Source of the DNA: Strigops habroptila
Lineage: Eukaryota; Chordata; Aves; Psittaciformes; Psittacidae
Length of the DNA stretch: 64,000 nt
Direction: 5' to 3'
NCBI RefSeq assembly: GCF_004027225.2
Contig: NC_044282.2
Location: 46,840,576 to 46,904,575, forward strand
The position numbers were made by a program, and so were the translations under genes. This document shows, piece by piece, positions 52,901-61,900 of this stretch. The number at the start of each line of letters is the position of its first letter. The first letter of the stretch is position 1. The notes under the pieces were generated by a model. The model was not told the origin of the DNA and did not search any database. It was given only the letters and a program-made list of their open reading frames with translations.

Positions 52901-55900
52901 GACTACCTGAAAATCCTGATGATGAGAGATGACTTGAAAAGGCAACACATAAACCCAAAGGAGTAAATGCTGGTATCAATACCAAGTGGAAAGTTAAATC
53001 AAGCAAAGATCCAGATCAGCAAAGAGAGAGACTGGAAGTGAGGGGATAGAAGTGAGATGATACAGCAAGTGGGTTTAACAAATCAAACGAGTAAAGACAT
53101 TTATCTCCAGAATCCGGACTGAAAGCCAACAATGCAGACTCAGGCACTTTTTTATTTTCAAGATCTGACACAATTACAAAGCACATGCTTGTTCGCCTCT
53201 GTGAAAGAATTACAACATAGCATCTCTACCTGTTACTAAGAGAGAAGTCTAAGCAACTCCAGTTCATAAAGATTGCTCAGAGGTGCCTCTGCCACAAACT
53301 GAACCCTAATTCTGGTTTGGGTTTTTTTTGTTTGGTTTGGTCTTTGTTTTTTGTCTTTAAGACCCTGGGAAAACGTTGCCAGCATAACATTCAGTAGGTT
53401 TTCCAATCTCTGCAACGCATGATACAGTAAAGATACACTACTCGCGACAGAACTGGTCTCATGCTTCCCCCAACAATCCTTCACAATAAAAATACATTAG
53501 TTAGCTTTTTTTTTTAAGTAACAAATTGAAGCATAGAGATATGGGTATATTTATTTAGTAACCAAACTGAGATACCAATTTTTTTTCTTGAGTACTCCAC
53601 CAACTGAAAGCAGAGCTCTCATTAGCTTCAGATACAGCTGAAGTAAGAGCATTTACTACTATCAGCCTACAGAACCATAAGTGGTATACCACCTCCCAAC
53701 AGAGGCACAAATACTGTCCAAGCGAAAGCTATAACAGACGTGACTAGCACAGCATCACACAAACTCTGATGAACAATCCTAGAGCAGCTTTCAATTATCT
53801 TAGTTTTCCTGTTGCATTCTTTTCAACTGCAACAGACAGCACTGAGATGTGTCAGAAAAGAGCCTTCCCCGTTACTACATAGCCTGTCTACACAGTTTGC
53901 AAAATTAAACTCTGGACATTACAAGATGGGAATCTCATGGAGGCAAAACAGCATATGCTCATATAAATCATAATCCATACATAGAGGCAATTAACTGCAG
54001 AGGCTACTTTTATTCTTTAAATCCTTAATGCTTGACTACTTGGTTCTTTTCATTTTACTATACTTTTTGTATGTTGCAGAGAAATTGTTTATTCTTTAAA
54101 ATACTAAAACCCAAAGCATCTAGTGAAAGAGATCACTAACGTGAAATATGAATAGAGAACATGCTAAGACAAACAAGCGAACAGAAGCTGTCAGTTAGGC
54201 TGGACAGTCATTCTGCTGGTGCCACCTGCCGGCACACCACCACGATACACACACGTACTTCACTCTCCCGCTGAACCACACTGCCTACAGTATCAGCAGT
54301 ACTGGTAGTAAAGAGCTGGTTGTAATCTGCCTCCAAAGATACAGCAGTGAAACAACATGGAGTTTAATATCACTTCAGTGCACACACAAATTATCTACTG
54401 TAACTCTTCAGCTGATAGTACCAGTAACAGATCAATCCATTGTGTTAAACCTCTGCCGCGCACAGTTAGCGGTTAAGAGCACAACAGTGTTCGCACTGCA
54501 AGATTCCTAAGTTTTTTAGCATATGGGATTTTACAAGTTGGAAAAGTAATTCTTCTATCAAAGCATTCTCCTTATACAGAGAATGGAATCAGGTCTGAAA
54601 CTCCTACACTTAACAGAACCTACAAGATTCTTTTCATCCAAGGGAGATGTTCAAGCAGACCCCTCTCCCCTGATACACTTAAAAGTTCAGAAATGCAGCA
54701 AAACCAAAGAAGAATTTGCACTGGTACAATGAAGAGTAGTTTGACACAAATCATTCAATACTAGGAAATTATATTCTTCTTCCTGTGCTAAAGTACCAAA
54801 ATATATATACATAAAAAAATCCTTGCACAATAAAAGGCAGGGAAGAAGTACCACAAATTCAGTATAGGAACAGAAGCTAAAGGTATCAAAATCTGGTATC
54901 TATTTATGAGACTCCAAAAGGGAAAGCTGCTTTATAAAGTAGAAAACAGAAACTGAAGTTTTAAAGGAGGAACTAAAGTAAATAACCCTACTTTAAACTG
55001 ATACAGAAACAAATATTCAAGCCAAGTGACTTCAAATAGTTGTAGATAAAAATAATAATGACACAGAAAGGATTATTTTTGATAAAACAGAATTTTTAAA
55101 GCATTAGATAATCCTAGAGAAGAGTTCACAGACCTTTTCGTATTCAGCATACGGTAAAGATCACAATCCGAATCACCACAGACGAGATTTCAGCTGTCAC
55201 TACATCAACAGTTATATATTTAGCTCCTTACAGAGGTCAACACAAGTGACTGAGAGACAACAACTCTCTTCCTGAGCATGAGGCAACGTTATTATTATGA
55301 ACCTTTTTATTTTTACAGTTAAGTAGTCAAAGAAACTCAGACTTGTAGCTTTATTTTTTCCATATCAAATGATGCTGGTGGTATTTTGGTAAAGAGAGAC
55401 TCCTGAATACTGGTCCTCTTTTCCTTTTCCTTGTTTTCCTGGTATTTCAGGCAGAATACAAACAGCTTTACTTAAAAGATCGTCACCTTCCTTTCCCCAG
55501 TATAAGGTACAAGTTCTTCACTGTTTCTTCACATTACAGATCCTAGTTTTATAACATCAATATATATATAAATATATTTATACATATATAACTTGTCAAT
55601 AATGAATTGGCACTCCACTCAAGTGGCTACATTGCTTCCAAACACAACCTGCATAGCAAGAGGCCCAACAACATAGCAAGAGTCATGGATCTCCTCCACA
55701 CCTGTACTAACAAACCCTGACACACTCCAGTTGGCACTGAGTATCAACAGCTCAAGTGTCTGTAGTAACAGCAAATAATCCAGAACCTAAATAAATCATT
55801 CACATTCAATTGTCCTTTCCTTCTCCTCCTGTTAGTTTACTAAAGATTTAACATTAGTTTATACTGGAACACCTAGCACCCATTTATGAGAACAAATCAG

Positions 55901-58900
55901 GACTCTTAATACCTCCTTTGGTTTATCAGAAAACATAAATGTTGTTATGACTTGAAGATAGCTTTGGACTTTGATCACTCCAAAGAAATTTATTACTGTT
56001 GATGCTAATAATCAAAAGGCTGTAATGAGTTTGTTCAATAAATACTGAAAATACAAAATTGTGAAATATGCCATATGGCAAATCTAAATACAGAGAAGTG
56101 AGAAATATCTACAGCAAGGGTACTGGAAAGCATGACAGGAGAGGGAATCCCTGATGATTCTGAATTATTGTATTTACCTGATCACATAAGCATATATGAC
56201 ACCAGCTGTCTAAACTCACAATGGAGAGGTGGGTTCCCATTACTTTATACGCAATTTCACAGGTATCTTACACTCATAGAAAAAACATAAAGCCCAGAAA
56301 CTGAATCCATTCTCTAGAGGAAAGTGTTTTCTAATCATGCACCTGTTTATCTCTGAAGTTTGATTTTTCAGAAACAAACCTCCCAGCTTGAAGCTACTTC
56401 AGTCTTTGGACGTTGTGGAGGAATTGCTTATTCTTTGAAATACTGAAAACCAAAGCATCTAGTGAAAGAGATCACTAACATGAAATATGAATAGAGAACA
56501 TCCTAAGACAAACAAGCAAACAGGAGCTGTCTTTGCCCTCTTTGTCTATCTTCAATCCTCAGCCTCACCATGCCCACTCCACCTGAGTCCCTCGTTCAGC
56601 TCCTAATCTCACTTCGACTTTCGTAACACAACTCAATTCAATCATCTTTCCCAATCAATCCTAATTTTATTTTCGACACTTCAACCATTTCCATCCCATC
56701 CCAGACCCTCATCCAGTTCATCTTCTCCTATTCCATAACTATTAGTGCAAGGCACCTTCCCAGAATTTTCTATCCAAGTTCATTCTCCTCTCCATTCTTT
56801 CCCAAGACCCTGCAAAGTCTCAAGATTTTCTGGTAACTTGTTCAATCAATTCCAGTCTTTCCTCTTTACCTCAGCTGTTCTTTTCATCTGATCTCAGTTA
56901 TTTCAAACCCTTCTTTCTTCTCACTGACTTTCATTCTCAGATTCTGCTTTCTTCCTATAGGCCCAAATCCCACTCACATTCTTCCTCTTGCATCTCTCCC
57001 ACTGCCATCAACACACTTCACATAATCCACAAGTCCTTTCTTACAAGCAGCCTGGTTCTGGTGAGGCATGTTCATTGGCAACACAAGGACCATTTGCTCT
57101 CAGCTGCAACACTTGAATAGCTCTGTTGGACAGCAACTTATATCAGCAATGGAGAAAGACATGCTTCACTTCAATACCCCGTAACTGCAGCAAAAGGCAC
57201 TGCCATAGCCCCACGCACACTTGCTATGCACCAAAATTATCTCAAGAGACAGAAAGGCTATCTGTGAAAGACTTCAGCACCCATTCATATGTGGGGCATT
57301 AAACAGCAATGAAAGTAATTTAAAAGTTTCCAAAAGTTAACAGAAGAGACTAAGATTGCGGCAATTTTTGATTATAACCTGGTAGCTGGTTGAAAGCCAT
57401 GTTATTCTAATAATCATTAATAATGATCAGTATTTTAATCATTGAAAGGGCATACCATTGCCAGAATAACACCTACCTCTCGTAGATGGTTTTTAAAGTC
57501 AGCTGATCTGGAACACCTTCAGTCTCTTCAAGATGCAGTATGAGCCATGACGTTCTATACGGCCACTGCTCTGTGAGATTGATCCAACTAGCCAGTCTAT
57601 CCCAATTGAATGTGATCTGATTAGCTCTCAATAAACGACCTAATATAACAGGGAAGGAGAGAAGAAACAAAGGAATTTTCTTTTTTTTTCCCATTATGAA
57701 AAATCCCCCCTACCAAGTAACAGCCATGAAAGTGCTTTAACCTGATCGCTGAACTTTCTGGTATTGTATTTTTAGCTCAGTAAGTTCAAAATCATCCCAA
57801 GTCACATCTAAAAACATCATTTCACAACCTAATAAAAAGTTTTGCAAACACTGGTCAGAACACAACTCTCCAAAACTGTCAACTTCAGCTCCCGGTTAAA
57901 CACACACTTCTACCATCCTACTAAAAGTGAATCTCAAGTTACTTTAACAAAACTCAATAGAGAATTTCACAGAGCATTAATTTCTCAATCTAAACACGAA
58001 AATCATGCTAATCCTGTGAAAGATTTTCTGTGCGCTGGCATATGAAGTATGGTCAAAATAAGTTAAGAATACAACTGCCATCTTCAATAGCCAATAAAGT
58101 AAAATTTGTAACTATAAACAAAAGACTGTTTCAAGTTAATAAGGCAAAGTACAGATTAAAAATAAAGCTGATTCTAAAAACCAGAAAAAGTTAATGCTAC
58201 AGTTTATGCATTTCAAGTTTCAGCAAGTTTTCTAGAATTGCATTATTAATACTGGTGTTGATGTGCAACTTACAGCCTGAAGGCTCTGCTTATGAAGCTG
58301 TTCATGAAATCACCGTATATAACCACAGACTGTAGTACACTAAGAGTGTTCTTGCAGGGATTGGTTTGTTTTTACAACTAACAGTTTGTGATTTTGTTAT
58401 AGTTTCACATCTGCATTATAATCCGGCAAAACCAGACATTTCATGCTACAAATTGTAATGACAATGCTACAGCACCGCACATTTATTTAAAAGATTAGCT
58501 CAGAATTTTAGAGCTGTTGTTGCATATGAATGATTACTAAAAAAAGGAAAAGGCAGGGGAAAATGAGGAAAATGACACATTAACACTCTTCTATTAATTA
58601 TGCTAGCATCAGTTTATGGAATAAAAAATAACCCATGGGTTATTTTTACTCAATTTAGAACAGCCTTTACATTTAATTCTTCATAACCTTAGTGAAGCTA
58701 TATTAGGACAATCTGAACTGTGCAAGCATTGGAAATGGAACTGCAGAGACAGCCAACCCCTCTGTGTTATCCACGTTGGTTCAGCAGAGCTGAACCTCAG
58801 CTCAGACATACAATTACATTCTGGTAGCATACTTCCTACTGAGATGATCACCTAGGCACTACACCAGACCTGAACCAATTGCACCTACTTGTGACATGCT

Positions 58901-61900
58901 GGAAATAAGTACTTCCAAATGCAAAGGTTGGGCAATGGACGCAGCATTGATATTCCTGTAGCAGATTTCTGCCACCAAATGGATCAGCAAGTTCAGTTTT
59001 GGCCTGTACTACTACTCTGTGCATCTACTGGTAAAGCAAACACCCTACATGCGACCTTGAGTGGTCGCAGCAGTTTTCTTAGCTCCAGTATGTGTTGTGC
59101 AATAGAGATGGGTTGATTTCTGAGCTGCAGCCAATGCAGGCAACATGGCTACCATCACCCAATGAAGAATTTAATGCCAAATCTGTTGAACCCATCCTTG
59201 ATACGCCTCCAGGCACTGTGATACTTCTGTATCTGTGAAAGTTTTCTTCCATCAGAGCGAAAAAGTGTTTCACTACCACCTGGTGAATAATGGCAGTTTT
59301 CTACAAGGGTACCCATCCTAATCATAAACATTCAGAATACAAAGCCTGGAACAGAAAAAAAAATGAAATTTAATCCTTTGGAGTTAAGGATACTGAAATT
59401 AACCTCAAGCTTTTGACAGGATGTTTTTTTTATGGTTAAAGCCAGTTCTGAGTAAATGTCCAAGTTGTCCAGAAACCTCATTCTGTACAATAGCAACTGC
59501 TTAGGTAAAAGCTTCAGAACATAAGTAAGAACAATATTCTCTTTTGTTATTCCAGCCCCTGGTGATTCATTGCTTGCTTTCTATTAGTACTTGATGAATT
59601 TTACTTTTCAGGTATTTGATTGTTTCTGAATCCATGTAAGTTTCCTACATCTATATGATACTGTTGCAGAGTTATGCATTTTGCTATAAACAGTGTGAAA
59701 CGTAACTCAATTCTTTTGTTCTGAAAGGCTATTCGGTGCCTTTATTGTCTGTAATAGAAAAGACAGTAATAATCATTCCCCATTCACTTCCTACATGAAA
59801 CATGTTTTTATCATACTTCCGTAACTCCTTTACCAATTGTTTACAGTTTTTAAACCTCAAAGACACCAATATCTTGATTATTTTTTGTTGAAGCAGAAGA
59901 GGTCATAAAATGCTATCATGAGCCCCAGACAACCATTCAGGGGAAAAAGAACTCCAAATATCCATAGCAAACATGTAAAGGATACATACCTGGGGTTGCC
60001 TTGCAGTTTACCTTCTAAGATACCAGCGCCACAAGCTTTGTTCACATCAGAGTATTACAAACTTGAAAAATGTATATAATTATCCCACTTCAAAATTAAA
60101 AATATAAAACTTCCTAAAAATGTAGACAAGAATCATTTGCCTCCCAACTGAAGGCAAAGAAACAACAAACAAATATTTTTTTTAATTCTACATGGAATAG
60201 TCTATAAGTTTGCTTGCACTCTAGAAGATTTTGCTTCGGAAGAATTTTGAAAATACACACGGACTGACTTTAGTTAAATTCAGTTTACACACTAAAAAGT
60301 CTGAGTGTAACTACAAGCAAACCAAACACAATACTGTGTACCATACACAAACATGCCACACTTACCTGTCACTGAAACAATATTTAGCAACCTTCTCATG
60401 GTCTGAGGACTGATATCACTGAACCAATCCTCTGTAACCAACAGCTTGGTCAAATCAAAAGACATCTGGCGGGTAATGGTACGTTGTATCTGGCGTCTTC
60501 GGTAAGTATCCTGATAATGACACGAAAAGGCAAAGAATTCCGACTAGTATTGAAAACTTTAATGTATTTGAAATACTTCAGTTTTACTTGATTATATAGT
60601 TAGAACCTTTGTGAGAATATGTATCTGTGAGGCTGCCATTTATACCATAAAAATATTTATCAAAACTTAATTTTGATTTAGCAGCGTAACAGTTGAATGT
60701 GGTTTCCATATAAGCCAAGAACTGAGAAGAGTTACACGCTTTACTTCCATGCCAACTCTGAGAGGGTAAAACAGAGCAACACAGTGAGATACTTTGTATA
60801 AAAGTTACTAATTTCAGCATTGCAATCACTGTTTCCTACTACCTCTATAAGAAGTTAATGCCATCCATTTACTAATTACATCCTAAAATTAAAGTAAACA
60901 TCAAGTTCCTCCGCTACAGAACTCTCCAAGTCTCTACCTGTGGCAGCACAAAAACCTCAGGATCTTCAGACTCTGCATTGCTTTTTACTACTTCCTAGAT
61001 ACCTTTTATTCAACCACTTTCTGATTTTACATAAAGATGGGAAAACAGAACAGAAAGCAGAAAAGAAAGTGTGGTGGACATGTTGCAGTAAAAGTCTAGT
61101 ACTGTAATATTCTAAATTCCTTGATTTGCTCAATTACTGCCCCTTGTTGATATATCCTGTAACCAAGTGATACCAGCCTTGTACACAAAAATTCAAAATA
61201 TACATCGATAAATAGATAGATCATAGCTACTGCCAGTATGCTGTACCACCTCATCATTCACAGAGAGCTGAATTTCAGTATTTGTGGAAAAGAGTACTGG
61301 TGAGGAGTGCTTTTTCCTCTTTGATAGAGCACCAGTCTAGTGATTTAAGAATGTACTTTTCCTACATGGATCATTTACAATAATTTTGTAAGAATCATTT
61401 GATAACTCTTCCGAGCTGACATAATTAAAAACATGAAAGAAAAAGAAAATAATAGAAAAGAAAAAAAAGGTATTACCAGCATGTCCATCTAGTCTAAAAA
61501 GCTTTCTCACCCGCCTATTGAGAGCAGTTTTGCTACCAAGCTTGCTCATTTCTCCAAGACTGTTCTGAGAAACTCTCCTGTCAACCTCTTCATGTAATCC
61601 TATGGAAAGGAAAATGAATGGCAGGCATTTTTCTCCATTCATATACATTTGACTGACTTATAAAAATAACATTAATGAGCTACCAATTATTTAAACAGTT
61701 TGTTCCAAACCTAGATATTTGGAACATTGGTTTTGGAACTCCTGCATAACCTTACCTGCATTGTCTGTATAAGGAATATCTCCATTGGTTGTCGAAGCTA
61801 CCATCAGTTTTTTTGCATTACTAAGCCCCCTGCTATTCAGAAAAACAGGCAAATGGACTATGTTTCGCATGTAATCATGTCCATTTATGTTTGAATCACG

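Larger units (their letters stand above)
41429..57476 (-). other. KIDINS220: KIDINS220 16-kb intron
   Basis: The longest intron in the window. It contains the 49-bp tandem duplication (44,016-44,116), a 31-bp A run (49,946-49,976), an ancient CR1 relic (about 51,670-52,020), the 120-bp dispersed duplication (54,073 and 56,412), an AT-rich palindromic stretch near 55,558-55,592 and a G-poor tract (56,532-57,030). A GC-richer patch at 45,130-45,370 has an 83-codon frame with no homology. No exon was identified inside it. Confidence 0.8.

Noticed and set aside
54073..56531. Calling the two 120-bp repeats the LTRs of one retroelement
   Set aside because: No primer-binding site, polypurine tract, target duplication or coding interior; the second copy does not begin TG or end CA. 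Kept only as a hypothesis.
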